DNA of 12,154 bases from Acidimicrobiales bacterium (GCA_017883125.1 JADGOD010000254.1:1-12154); one strand, 5' to 3'; shown: positions 1 to 8,135, counted from the first letter of the stretch. The notes: generated by a model not told the origin, from the letters alone. Translations and numbers: made by a program.

Positions 1-484
1 CGTCGCCGACGTAGGCAACGGACCTTCCCTTGAGTGCGTCGAGATTCGCCATCCCGCCGACCTCGTCGATCATGGTCAAGGCGTCGGCGATCCCCTGGCA
101 CGGGTGTGAGCGGTCGCTCAAGAGGTTCACCACGCTCACCCCGCCCGCTTGCGCGTCGAGGGAGTCCCTCATCCGCTCGAGGACGAGATGGTCGTTCACC
201 CGAGCAGCGATGATCTGGTGGTAGCAGCCGAGGGTCCGGGCGACGTCTTCGGCGGTCTCCCTGCGATCGATCCCGACCTCGGCGTCAGAGATCATCACAG
301 CATGGCCGCCGAGGTCGACGACGGCCATCTCGGTGGAGTTGCGCGTCCGGGCAGACGGCTTCTCGAAGATCATCGCCACGCTGGATGACGTCAGCGGCCT
401 CGTGGCCTGCTCGACCGAGAGCCTGAGGACAGACTCGATCATCACGGGGCCGCCGTCGTTGAGATCAAGGAAATGCCGCGTCAT
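1..484 (-). CDS. argF: Ornithine carbamoyltransferase, N-terminal part (cut by window edge)
   Basis: Transfers the carbamoyl group of carbamoyl phosphate to ornithine to make citrulline, in the cytoplasm. From the ATG at 484 an open frame of 161 codons runs to the left edge without a stop, so only the N-terminal carbamoyl-phosphate domain is present. Visible motifs are FEKPSARTRNS (residues 40-50), the carbamoyl-phosphate loop, then LGGHAVMIS (58-66) and DRSHPCQ (124-130). The loop has SARTR where most family members have STRTR. The start overlaps the argD stop as ATGA, and GGAGGTG lies about 5 nt upstream, a good ribosome binding site. The N-terminus before the loop is somewhat shorter than in E. 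coli or Bacillus enzymes. It is the last arg gene visible; argR often follows argF in actinobacteria, but that lies outside the window. Aspartate carbamoyltransferase is unlikely given the operon and the HPCQ motif. Confidence 0.95.
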   Translation of the reverse strand, partial: MTRHFLDLNDGGPVMIESVLRLSVEQATRPLTSSSVAMIFEKPSARTRNSTEMAVVDLGGHAVMISDAEVGIDRRETAEDVARTLGCYHQIIAARVNDHLVLERMRDSLDAQAGGVSVVNLLSDRSHPCQGIADALTMIDEVGGMANLDALKGRSVAYVGD

Positions 485-1665
485 GAGACCACCTCCGCGC
501 TCTTCACGCTCCGAAGCGCTGATTCCAGCCGAGAGAGGGCTTCGTCGATCTCCTCGGCGCTGACCGTCAGCGGCGGGGTGATCCGGATCGTGTCCGGCCG
601 CACGGCGTTCACGATAAGCCCGTTCTTCAGGGCGGTGGCTACGACCTCACCCGAGATCGGCTTGTCCAGGACTGCGCCGAGAAGGAGTCCCCTCCCCCGC
701 ACGCCGACGACCCCATCGAGGCGCATCAGACCGGCGACCAGCCGCTCAGAGGCCTCCGTCGCAAGCCGTGGCGCATCGAGAGCAGCCATCGTCTGGAGCG
801 TGGCGAGCACCGCTGACATCGCCAGAGGCTGGCCACCGAAGGTCGATCCGTGGTCGCCGGGCTTGAACGCTGCCGCCACCTCGCTCCTCGCCCAGCACGC
901 CCCGACCGGCATCCCGCTGCCCAGGGCCTTCGCCATGGTCACGACGTCAGGGGTGAGCCCCTCGTCCTCGAAGGCGAACCACGAGCCGGTGCGGGCCATC
1001 CCCGACTGGATCTCATCGACCATGAAGAGGGCGCCGGCCTCACGGCACGCCGCCTCGAGAGCGGGCAGGTATCCCCGTGGTGGCACGTTGACGCCACCCT
1101 CGGCCTGGATCACCTCGACGAGGACTGCGGCCACCTCGAGGGACTCGAGCGCCCGCCGGGCCGCGTCGAGATCGCCGAAGGGGACGTATGTGAACCCTGT
1201 GGGCAGCGGCTCGAAGGCTTGGTGCTTGGACGGCTGGCCGGTGGCGGTCAACGTGGCCAGGGTCCGGCCGTGGAACGACTCAAGCGTCGTGACCACCAGA
1301 TGCCGGCCAGGTGCGACCCGACGAGCGAGCTTGAGCGCGCACTCGTTCGCCTCTGCACCGGAGTTGCCGAAGAAGACCTGGCCGTCGGACCCCGCTGCCT
1401 GGCTCACGAGATCGTTGATCAGCGACGCGGCCTGTGGACCCAGCTCGTTGCCGAAGAGGTTCGACACGTGGCTGAGCGTGGCCGCCTGCGTACAGATCGC
1501 CTCGGAGATCTCAGGACGAGCGTGACCGAGCGAGGTGACGGCGAGGCCGCACAGGAAATCGAGATACCGATGGCCGTGGTCGTCGAAGAGCCACGAGCCC
1601 TCTCCCCGGACGAACGTCACCGGAGGCTCGGCGTAGGTCGCCATGAGCGCGGAGCGGTCGATCAT
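481..1665 (-). CDS. argD: Acetylornithine aminotransferase
   Basis: PLP-dependent class III aminotransferase converting N-acetylglutamate 5-semialdehyde and glutamate to N-acetylornithine and 2-oxoglutarate; some members also act on succinyl-diaminopimelate in lysine synthesis. The 394-residue length is normal. Visible are GNSGAEANE (100-108, phosphate-binding loop), FHGRT (131-135), VDEIQSG (216-222, with Asp217 for the pyridine nitrogen), the Schiff-base lysine Lys246 in TMAKALGSG, and HGSTFGGQPLA (272-282). The start at 1665 overlaps the argB stop as ATGA. A second Met at residue 8 (1644) is possible, but the coupled start fits the pattern of the operon. The stop overlaps argF in the same way. 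Ornithine or GABA aminotransferases share the fold; the arg neighbours decide the assignment. Confidence 0.97.
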   Translation of the reverse strand: MIDRSALMATYAEPPVTFVRGEGSWLFDDHGHRYLDFLCGLAVTSLGHARPEISEAICTQAATLSHVSNLFGNELGPQAASLINDLVSQAAGSDGQVFFGNSGAEANECALKLARRVAPGRHLVVTTLESFHGRTLATLTATGQPSKHQAFEPLPTGFTYVPFGDLDAARRALESLEVAAVLVEVIQAEGGVNVPPRGYLPALEAACREAGALFMVDEIQSGMARTGSWFAFEDEGLTPDVVTMAKALGSGMPVGACWARSEVAAAFKPGDHGSTFGGQPLAMSAVLATLQTMAALDAPRLATEASERLVAGLMRLDGVVGVRGRGLLLGAVLDKPISGEVVATALKNGLIVNAVRPDTIRITPPLTVSAEEIDEALSRLESALRSVKSAEVVS

Positions 1666-2534
1666 GGGAGCACCATGGTCCCGAGACCCGAATCGGTGAA
1701 GAGTTCGACCAAGAGCGCGTGCTCAACCCGCCCGTCGAGCATGTGCGCACGACGAACCCCAGCCCTGACGGCAAAGGCGCAGGCTTCGACCTTGGGGACC
1801 ATCCCACCGGCCGCCGCGCCCGATACCACCATCTGATCGAGCTGCGAGACCGTGACCTGAGGCAGGACGCTGGCCGGATCCTCGGGATCGGCCCGAAGCC
1901 CCTGGACGTCGGTGAGGAAGATCAGCTTCTCGGCGTCAAGCGACGCGGCGATCGCCCCAGCGACCGCATCTGCGTTGATGTTGTAGGACTGGCCCGCCTC
2001 GTCCGAGCCGATCGTGGCGATGACCGGCACGATCCCCTGGGCCACGAGGCGCTCGATGATCGTCGGGTCGACGCTGATGACGTCACCAACGAATCCGAGG
2101 TTCCCCGCCCTCAGGTCAGCCCTGATCAGGTTGGCATCGACCCCTGAGAGCCCAACGGCCAGCGGGCCGTGGACGTTCATGGCCGCGACGATGTCAGAGT
2201 TGACCTTGCCGATCAGCACCATGCGGGCCACATCGAGCGTCTCGGCATCGGTGATCCGGTGGCCGTCGCGGAACTCGGAGACCTTGCCGAGTTTGGCCAG
2301 CACCTCAGCGATCTGCGGTCCGCCTCCGTGCACCACCACCGGCAAGATGCCGACGGCCTGGAGCAGCACGATGTCCTCAGCGAACGAGGCCAGCGCCTGG
2401 GCCTCGTCTCCGCCAGCCAGGGCGTTGCCCCCGTACTTGATAACCATGATCGAACCTGCGAAGCGCCGGATGTACGGCAGCGCCTCGACGAGCAGCTCGG
2501 CGGTCTGATGCGGCTCTCTGCGGGCATCGGTCAT
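1662..2534 (-). CDS. argB: Acetylglutamate kinase
   Basis: Phosphorylates N-acetylglutamate with ATP, the second and usually controlling step of arginine synthesis. The 290-residue amino acid kinase shows VIKYGGNAL (31-39, glycine-rich nucleotide loop with Lys33), VVHGGGPQI (67-75, acetylglutamate binding), GHRITDAETLDV (91-102) and YNINADAVAGAIA (184-196). An N-terminal helix containing EALPYIRRFAG (17-27) and the C-terminal DGRVEHALLVELFTDSGLGT (267-286) are, by family knowledge, the marks of hexameric, arginine-inhibited kinases such as those of Pseudomonas and Thermotoga. Feedback inhibition by arginine is therefore inferred. The start overlaps the argJ stop and the stop overlaps the argD start, both as ATGA. 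Only a weak AGGA-type ribosome binding site precedes the start, which suggests translational coupling. Confidence 0.97.
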   Translation of the reverse strand: MTDARREPHQTAELLVEALPYIRRFAGSIMVIKYGGNALAGGDEAQALASFAEDIVLLQAVGILPVVVHGGGPQIAEVLAKLGKVSEFRDGHRITDAETLDVARMVLIGKVNSDIVAAMNVHGPLAVGLSGVDANLIRADLRAGNLGFVGDVISVDPTIIERLVAQGIVPVIATIGSDEAGQSYNINADAVAGAIAASLDAEKLIFLTDVQGLRADPEDPASVLPQVTVSQLDQMVVSGAAAGGMVPKVEACAFAVRAGVRRAHMLDGRVEHALLVELFTDSGLGTMVLP

Positions 2535-3697
2535 GACGTCGTCCTGTTCTCGTCGATGTAGCCATGTCCCAGGTCAGTGGTGAGAATCGCCCCACGTCCC
2601 GCCCCGAGACCGAGATCGATCTCGATCGAGATCCACCGCTCGGCCATGTGCGCGGCAACCGCCGCGGCGTCGTGATCGGCGGCGATCCCACTCCGGGAGA
2701 CCGCGATCCCCCCGTAGCTGATCGTCGTGGTGAGCGGATCCATGTCGATCCCCGCTGTTGCTATCTCGCTCAGCACACGACCCCAGTAGGGGTCTTCTCC
2801 GTTGAGAGAGCACTTGACCAGCAGCGAGTTGGCCACCTTGCGCGCCCCTTGGTGGGCGGAAGCGTCGTCGCTGGCTCCGGTCACCGTGATCCGAACGGCC
2901 TTCGTGGCTCCCTCGGCGTCGAAGGCCATGTCCTCGGCCAGCTTCAGGCAGGCCGCGCTCAGCGCCTTGGTGAACGCCTCGTGATCCACTGCTCCCGCTG
3001 TCCCGCTCGACATCACGATCACCGTATCGTTGGTCGATGTCGCACCGTCGACGAGGAGCGAGTTGAACGAAGGGCCGACCGCGGCATGCAACGCTCGGCC
3101 CAGGTCCTCAGAGCTCACCGCAGCATCAGTGGTCAAGACGGCCAGCATCGTGGCCATGTCCGGTGCCAGCATCGCCGCCCCCTTGGCCATGCCGCCCACG
3201 ACGAAGCCGTCTGCCTCGATCACGACCTCCTTGGCGAAGGTGTCGGTGGTCATGATCGCCGTCGCCGCCTGGGTCCCGGCCACCGCGCTCCTCTCCAGCT
3301 GGGGGACGAGGCGATGGAGTCCCGACACCGCGTCGGTGAGCGGAAAGGGGATCCCGATCAGCCCGGTCTGGCAGAGCAGGACCTCTGATCCCTTGCAGCC
3401 GACATCCCGGGCGACGTAGTCGCTGAGCGCCTCGGCTGCGGCAAGCCCTTCGATGCCTGTTGCGGCGTTGGCGTTCCCCGAGGTGAGCAGGATGGCGCGG
3501 ACCCGGTTCCCGGTCTTGGCCAGATGGTCCCGGCTCAGCTGGACCGGGGCGGCGGGAGCCTTGTTCTGGGTGAAGACGGCGGCAGCGGCGGCGGCTACGT
3601 CGTCAGCTACCACCAGGGCGGCGTCGAGACGACCTCCCCCCTTGATGCCGATCGCCGCACCAGCGGCCTTGAATCCCCGTGGAGCAACAACGCTCAT
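2531..3697 (-). CDS. argJ: Glutamate N-acetyltransferase / amino-acid acetyltransferase (ArgJ)
   Basis: Moves the acetyl group from N-acetylornithine to glutamate, releasing ornithine and closing the acetyl cycle; bifunctional members also use acetyl-CoA. The protein has 388 residues from MSVVAPRGF. The self-cleavage site is MATMLAVLTTDA (181-192): the precursor should split between Ala182 and the nucleophile Thr183. LTSGNANA (71-78), CQTGLIG (109-115, with oxyanion-hole Thr111-Gly112), LLVDGATSTNDT (214-225) and DPYWGRV (302-308) are also conserved. The C-terminus ends in ENRTTS. The open frame extends 63 bases further upstream, but those codons lie inside argC and do not look like ArgJ; the ATG at 3697 overlaps the argC TGA and has a GGGA-type ribosome binding site. 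No argA or argE is visible, which fits the cyclic pathway. Whether it is mono- or bifunctional cannot be told from the sequence alone. Confidence 0.96.
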   Translation of the reverse strand: MSVVAPRGFKAAGAAIGIKGGGRLDAALVVADDVAAAAAAVFTQNKAPAAPVQLSRDHLAKTGNRVRAILLTSGNANAATGIEGLAAAEALSDYVARDVGCKGSEVLLCQTGLIGIPFPLTDAVSGLHRLVPQLERSAVAGTQAATAIMTTDTFAKEVVIEADGFVVGGMAKGAAMLAPDMATMLAVLTTDAAVSSEDLGRALHAAVGPSFNSLLVDGATSTNDTVIVMSSGTAGAVDHEAFTKALSAACLKLAEDMAFDAEGATKAVRITVTGASDDASAHQGARKVANSLLVKCSLNGEDPYWGRVLSEIATAGIDMDPLTTTISYGGIAVSRSGIAADHDAAAVAAHMAERWISIEIDLGLGAGRGAILTTDLGHGYIDENRTTS

Positions 3698-4704
3698 GGA
3701 TACATCCCTACTGCAGAGAGGCCAGAGGCCTCGTCGATCCCGAGCACGACATTGGCGCACTGGACGGCCTGTCCGGCCGCACCCTTGCCGAGGTTGTCGA
3801 TGGCGCTGAGCACCAGCAGGTACCCGGTGCGCTCATCGACCCTGGCGGTGACGAACGCGCTGTTCGATCCCGAGGCCATCTTCGTCGACGGAGGTTCGGA
3901 CACGACGTGGACGAACGGCTCTTCGTCGTAGGCGTCGTGGAGCAGATCGAGGGCGCTCTTGGTGGTCAGGACACCGGTGGGCCGGGCATAGGCCGTCACC
4001 AGCATCCCTCTGACCATCGGAGCCAGATGGGGGGTGAAGAGGGCCTGGATCCCCAGGTTGACCTCCATCTCGGCGGTGTGCCGGTGGTCGAGGAGGCCGT
4101 ACGCGCTGAAGCTCTCGTCGACCTCGCTGAAGTGGAGGCGATCGCTTGCCGCCCGTCCCGCTCCCGAGACCCCGCTGGCGGCATCGACGATGACTCCCTG
4201 GGTCTCGATGGCACCGGCATCGGTGAAGGGAGCGAGCCCGAGTGTGGTCGCCGTCGGATAGCACCCAGGGACCGCGACGAGCGACGCGCCGGGGAGTGCT
4301 GCCCGGTTCCTCTCGACGAGCCCGTAGACGGCGGTGGCGCACAGCTCTGGGGCGGTGTGGCTCTCGCCGTACCAGGACTCGTAGATCGACGGTTCGAGCC
4401 TGAAATCGGCGCCGAGATCGATCACGTGGGAGACCGAGCCCATCAGCTCGGGAACGATGGACTGCGATGCACCGTGAGGGAGGGCCAGGAAGACGACGTC
4501 GAGCCCGGCGAGGCTCTCAGCGGACATGGCGGAGTACGCGAGTTCGGGATAGGCCGCCATCAGTGAGGGTGTGTGCTCCCCCACCTGGGCTCCCTCGTTC
4601 CGCTGGCCCGTAGCCACCACGACCTCGAGGGAGGGATGACCGCTCAGGAGGCGGAGAAGCTCCGCTCCGGCATACCCTGATGCTCCTGCCACACCGACTC
4701 TCAT
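3694..4704 (-). CDS. argC: N-acetyl-gamma-glutamyl-phosphate reductase
   Basis: NADPH-dependent reduction of N-acetylglutamyl phosphate to the semialdehyde, third step of arginine synthesis. The 336-residue protein begins with the dinucleotide-binding GVAGASGYAGAELLRLL (4-20). The catalytic cysteine is Cys148 in VPGCYPTATTLGL, followed by VDAASGVSGAGRA (173-185), HRHTAEME (207-214, with the catalytic-base histidine) and NLGKGAAGQAVQCAN near the C-terminus. A start at 4737 would add 11 residues, but those codons read through the AT-rich operator, so I chose the ATG at 4704. No Shine-Dalgarno sequence precedes it. Instead TATAAT ends 6 nt upstream, which puts the expected transcript start at or next to the ATG. 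It is the first gene of argCJBDF. Confidence 0.96.
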   Translation of the reverse strand: MRVGVAGASGYAGAELLRLLSGHPSLEVVVATGQRNEGAQVGEHTPSLMAAYPELAYSAMSAESLAGLDVVFLALPHGASQSIVPELMGSVSHVIDLGADFRLEPSIYESWYGESHTAPELCATAVYGLVERNRAALPGASLVAVPGCYPTATTLGLAPFTDAGAIETQGVIVDAASGVSGAGRAASDRLHFSEVDESFSAYGLLDHRHTAEMEVNLGIQALFTPHLAPMVRGMLVTAYARPTGVLTTKSALDLLHDAYDEEPFVHVVSEPPSTKMASGSNSAFVTARVDERTGYLLVLSAIDNLGKGAAGQAVQCANVVLGIDEASGLSAVGMYP

Positions 4705-4707
4705 CTC

Positions 4708-4741
4708 GTAATTATATACATCTAAAAGCATATTCATGCAA
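4708..4741. promoter_or_regulatory. Probable ArgR operator (ARG boxes) in the argC / EamA divergent spacer
   Basis: On the minus strand TTGCATGAATATGC (4741-4728) is an interrupted palindrome, TGCAT-gaa-TATGC, resembling known ARG boxes, which are AT-rich palindromes with TGAAT/ATTCA or TGCAT/ATGCA arms. A second, weaker AT-rich palindromic stretch, GATGTATATAATTAC (4722-4708), follows and contains the -10 box. Two boxes a few bases apart is the usual arrangement for the ArgR hexamer. An operator covering the -35/-10 region would block argC transcription when arginine is abundant. The region stands out as very AT-rich in a GC-rich sequence. The regulator gene is not in the window. Confidence 0.6.
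4711..4716 (-). promoter_or_regulatory. argC promoter -10 box, probable leaderless start
   Basis: Read on the minus strand, a perfect TATAAT is followed by TACGAG and then the argC ATG, so the -10 box sits 6 nt from the start codon. Sigma-70-type promoters usually start about 6-8 nt after the -10 box, so the mRNA would begin at or within a base or two of the ATG, giving a leaderless transcript. Leaderless genes are common in actinobacteria. The -35 is poor: TTGCAT lies 19 nt upstream. The absence of any Shine-Dalgarno sequence agrees with this. Confidence 0.7.
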
Positions 4742-4776
4742 TCATTTCACTCTCGGGCCCAAGACGGAGGAGACCG

Positions 4777-5664
4777 ATGACACGACGAGGGTGGGTCCTG
4801 TTCATCGCACTCTGCATCATCTGGGGCCTCCCCTACCTCTTGACCCGTGTCGCCGTTCGCCAGGTCGACCCGGCGACCCTCGTCTTCTTCCGAACCGCGC
4901 CGGCGGTGCTCTTGCTCCTGCCCTGGGTAGTCGCCAACGGGCAGTTCCGCGTGGTCTTCACCAGGCTCCGATGGGTGCTGGCATTCACGGTGTGCGAGTA
5001 CGCCATCCCCTGGCTTCTCATGTCGAGCGCCGAGAAGCGGATCGACAGCTCCACCGCTGCCCTCCTCGTGGCCACCGTCCCCATCGTCCTCGCCGTGCTC
5101 CACCGGTTCAGCCCCGCCCACGAGAAGATCGGCCCGAAGAGGGCCACCGGCCTCATCATCGGCGCCCTCGGCGTGGCCACGCTCGTCGGGGTGAGCCTGG
5201 ACAGCTCGAGGAGCATCGGGATCCTTGAGATGGGTGCGGTCGTCCTGGGCTACTCCATCGGCCCTCTGATCATTGCCGCCAGGCTCTCGGACCTGCCCAG
5301 CCCGGGCGTCATCGGGGTCTCGATGGGGTTTGTCACCTTGGCGTATCTCCCCTACGCCGCCTTCCACATGCCGACCCACCTCGCTCCGACGGTGATCTCC
5401 TCGATCACGATCCTCTCGCTGGTCTGCACGCTGACGGCGTTTCTCGTCTTCTTCGCCCTGATCAGAGAGGTCGGTCCAGCGCGCTCGACGGTGGTCACCT
5501 ACGTCAATCCAGCCGTGGCCATCGTCTTGGGAGTGATCCTCCTCGGAGAGCCGGTCACGGCCGGCCTGATCGCCGGGTTCCCGATGATCATCGTCGGCTC
5601 GATCCTGGCAACGGGTCGCTCCCCCGAGCTCGACACCCTGCAGATCAGCGCAGAGCTGCGTTGA
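4777..5664 (+). CDS. EamA/DMT-family membrane transporter
   Basis: Ten-helix inner-membrane transporter of the drug/metabolite transporter superfamily, 295 residues. Two EamA repeats are visible, at about residues 6-138 and 149-279. Hydrophobic segments lie near 6-26, 33-53, 66-82, 92-109, 122-140, 148-167, 176-195, 206-228, 236-256 and 260-279. Typical family stretches are the N-terminal WVLFIALCIIWGLPYLLTR and the helix-9 region VTYVNPAVAIVLGVILLGEP. The start has a strong ribosome binding site, GGAGGA at 4766-4771, five bases upstream. Substrates cannot be read from the sequence; relatives export amino acids, metabolites or drugs. It diverges from argC across a 72-bp spacer holding the ArgR-like operator, which hints at an amino-acid export role, but this is inference. 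Its last 20 bases overlap the end of pheT. Confidence 0.9.
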   Translation: MTRRGWVLFIALCIIWGLPYLLTRVAVRQVDPATLVFFRTAPAVLLLLPWVVANGQFRVVFTRLRWVLAFTVCEYAIPWLLMSSAEKRIDSSTAALLVATVPIVLAVLHRFSPAHEKIGPKRATGLIIGALGVATLVGVSLDSSRSIGILEMGAVVLGYSIGPLIIAARLSDLPSPGVIGVSMGFVTLAYLPYAAFHMPTHLAPTVISSITILSLVCTLTAFLVFFALIREVGPARSTVVTYVNPAVAIVLGVILLGEPVTAGLIAGFPMIIVGSILATGRSPELDTLQISAELR

Positions 5665-8125
5665 TCGCGCCGGCCGCCTCGATCATCGCCGAACGAGCCT
5701 GTCCCAGCTCATCCTCCGACAGCGTCCGGTCTTCGGCGCAGAGCCGGACCCTGACGGCCAGGGAGCGGCTGGCTTCAGGAAGGCCAGGTCCGCGATAGAC
5801 GTCGAAGAGCCGGATGTCCTCGAGGAGGTCGCCGGCAGCCTCTCCGACGACGTCGAGGAGACGATCGGCCTGAACCCCATCGGCCAGGACGAACGCTAGA
5901 TCGAAGTCGGACGAGGGGAATCGGCTCACGGGGCGGGCAGCGGGATCCCTGCGGGTCGCTCGTGAGGCGTCTGCGAGCACATCGAGGTCGAGCTCAACGT
6001 ACCCAAGTCGCCGCTCACCGGCTCCCGAGGCGAGGACCTCGACGAGGCCGGGGTCGACCTCGCCCACCTGGCCGAGTCGAGCACCTGTCGTGCGGTCCAC
6101 CAGGATCGCGGAGCGGGTCGGGTGGAGACCCGGCACGGGGCTCGAGGCGTCGAGTCGCAAGTCGACCAGGCCCAGCGCGTCGGCGACGGCATGGGCCGCT
6201 CCAAGTGCGGTGCGTGCATCGTCCGATGCCCGGGCGAAGATCGCTACGGCCATCTCTGGCTCCTTCGGAAGGAGCACTTCGCTCCCTCCTGCCGACCCAG
6301 CACGAGCAGACCGACCCTCTCGGTCGACGTCAGGGTGGACGAAGACGGCGCCGATCTCGAAGAGGGCAAGATCCTCCTGGCGGCGATCCACGTTGTAGCC
6401 GATCGCCCGCACGAGCCCCGGAAGCAGCGAGCGGCGCAGGCGGGACTCGTCATGGGTGAGCGGGTTCGTCACCACGATCTCGGGCTCGTCTCGGCCGAGC
6501 AGCGCCAGGTCTCCCGGTGCGACCAGCGACGGGGTCCATGCTTCGGACGCCCCGAGGCCGCAGAGTACGTCGCGCAGGGCCGCTCGCAGGCGCTGGCGGT
6601 CGCTGGGCCTCCCCGGTGCCGGCCACGCCATGGCCCGACGCGGGATCCGGCTGTAGCCATAGATCCTGGCGATCTCCTCGATGAGGTCGGCCGCGCCATG
6701 GTGGGTGCGGCGGATGTCGGGCCGGTTCATCGGGATGCCGATCGTGAGGGAACCGGCACCCTCATCAACGACGTCGAAGCCGAGCGGCGTGAGCAGCGAA
6801 CCGATCGCCACGGCGTCGAGCTCGGTGCCCAATGTGGCGTTGACCCGCTCGATGCTCAGGGCTAGCCGGTCTCGCTCGATCCCCGCACTCGGCACGATGA
6901 CCGGAGAGGCGGCGACGACGACCTTCGGTGCGCTCAGCGCCACCAGGGCGGCGAAGCGCTCGATCGCCTCTTCGAGGATGGCCGGATCGGAACCCTTCGA
7001 GAACCGGGCGGCGGCTTCGGTGCGCAGCGCCAGGCGACGACTGGTGCGCGTGATGGCGATCGGATCGAAGCTTGCCGCCTCGAGCAGGACCGACGTGGTC
7101 GCACCGCTGATCTCCGAGGTCCCGCCTCCCATGATCCCGGCGATGCCGATCACCACGTCGTCGGCATCGCAGATCACGCAGTCTTCACCGGTGTCCCCCA
7201 GGCCGCGACCGGCCTTGCCCAGCTCGCGGGTCACCCCGTCGAGGGTGATGAGTGACTCACCTGGGCGAGCGCGTCGGACTCGGAGCCCGGGGCCGTGGAC
7301 CTTCTCGAGGTCGTAGGGGTGGGTGGGCTGACCAAGCTCGAGCATCACGTAGTTCGACGCGTCGACCACGTTGTTGATCGGTCGCATCCCGGCACGACGA
7401 AGTCGCTCCTGTATCCAGGGCGGCGAGTCGGTCACGGTCACGTCGGTCAGGACCGACACCGCCAATCGCCCGCAGAGATCGGCGTCGACGACCTCGGCGG
7501 TGACCGAGGTGCTGGCATCCGGTCCGCGCTCTGTCGGCGAGGGGCTCGTCGGCACCGAGAACTCCAGACCGAGACGGGCAGCGAGGTCTCTGGCGATTCC
7601 CGAGATGCACCATGCATCGGGACGGTTCCCCTCGACGGTGACGTCGAAGATGACGTCTCGCTCGATGCCGAGGACCTCGACGAGCGCAGCTCCAGGGATG
7701 GCCCCAGGGGTCTCGGTCAGAAGCAGGAGGCCCTCGTGGTCGTCACCCAGCTCAAGCTCGCGGCCCGAGCACAGCATCCCGTTGGAGACGACGCCTCGCA
7801 TCTTGCGCCGTGCGATCTCGAACCCTCCCGGCAGGATCGCTCCAACCGGTGCCAAGGGCACGAGGTCGCCGAGGGCGAAGTTCGTCGCTCCGCAGACGAT
7901 CTCGACGGGACCGGCACCGGCATCGACGACCACCCTGCGGACGCGATCTGCGCCTTCGATGGCGCTGATCTCGTCGATGCGGGCGACGACAACATCATCG
8001 AGGCCCTCACCCACGATCTCGACGTCCTCGACGACAAGGCCGAGATCATCGAGGGTCTCTCGGAGGAGCCCCACATCCTCGGGAAACGAGGCGAAATCCC
8101 TTAGCCACGACAGCGGTGCGCGCAC
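5645..8125 (-). CDS. pheT: Phenylalanine--tRNA ligase beta subunit
   Basis: Beta subunit of the cytoplasmic alpha2beta2 enzyme that charges tRNA-Phe; it binds tRNA and edits Tyr-tRNA-Phe. 826 residues, normal for the family. Domains in order: N-terminal leader APLSWLRDFASFP (3-15); EMAP/OB tRNA-binding fold about 42-152, with VEIVCGATNF (74-83) and SNGMLCSGREL (114-124); B3/B4 editing domain about 215-385, with NNVVDASNYVMLELGQPTHP (251-270); B5 domain about 413-490, ending in DLIEEIARIYGY (480-491); the catalytic-like core; and a ferredoxin-fold anticodon-binding domain about 734-826, starting RFPSSDFDLAFVL. The start is the GTG at 8125, with GAGGGGAG four bases upstream. The open frame continues 168 bases upstream into pheS, but those residues are unrelated to PheT. 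The pheS stop is 10 nt upstream. The gene ends tail-to-tail inside the EamA gene. Confidence 0.96.
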   Translation of the reverse strand: MRAPLSWLRDFASFPEDVGLLRETLDDLGLVVEDVEIVGEGLDDVVVARIDEISAIEGADRVRRVVVDAGAGPVEIVCGATNFALGDLVPLAPVGAILPGGFEIARRKMRGVVSNGMLCSGRELELGDDHEGLLLLTETPGAIPGAALVEVLGIERDVIFDVTVEGNRPDAWCISGIARDLAARLGLEFSVPTSPSPTERGPDASTSVTAEVVDADLCGRLAVSVLTDVTVTDSPPWIQERLRRAGMRPINNVVDASNYVMLELGQPTHPYDLEKVHGPGLRVRRARPGESLITLDGVTRELGKAGRGLGDTGEDCVICDADDVVIGIAGIMGGGTSEISGATTSVLLEAASFDPIAITRTSRRLALRTEAAARFSKGSDPAILEEAIERFAALVALSAPKVVVAASPVIVPSAGIERDRLALSIERVNATLGTELDAVAIGSLLTPLGFDVVDEGAGSLTIGIPMNRPDIRRTHHGAADLIEEIARIYGYSRIPRRAMAWPAPGRPSDRQRLRAALRDVLCGLGASEAWTPSLVAPGDLALLGRDEPEIVVTNPLTHDESRLRRSLLPGLVRAIGYNVDRRQEDLALFEIGAVFVHPDVDREGRSARAGSAGGSEVLLPKEPEMAVAIFARASDDARTALGAAHAVADALGLVDLRLDASSPVPGLHPTRSAILVDRTTGARLGQVGEVDPGLVEVLASGAGERRLGYVELDLDVLADASRATRRDPAARPVSRFPSSDFDLAFVLADGVQADRLLDVVGEAAGDLLEDIRLFDVYRGPGLPEASRSLAVRVRLCAEDRTLSEDELGQARSAMIEAAGAINAALR

Positions 8126-8135
8126 GTCACTCCCC

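Noticed and set aside
473..1525. A 350-codon plus-strand open frame opposite argD
   Set aside because: Antisense shadow of argD with low-complexity Ser/Arg/Ala/Thr composition and no ribosome binding site that stands out.
4705..4737. Upstream argC start at 4737
   Set aside because: It would translate the AT-rich promoter and operator; the extra 11 residues are not part of the ArgC fold, which begins MRVGVAGASG.
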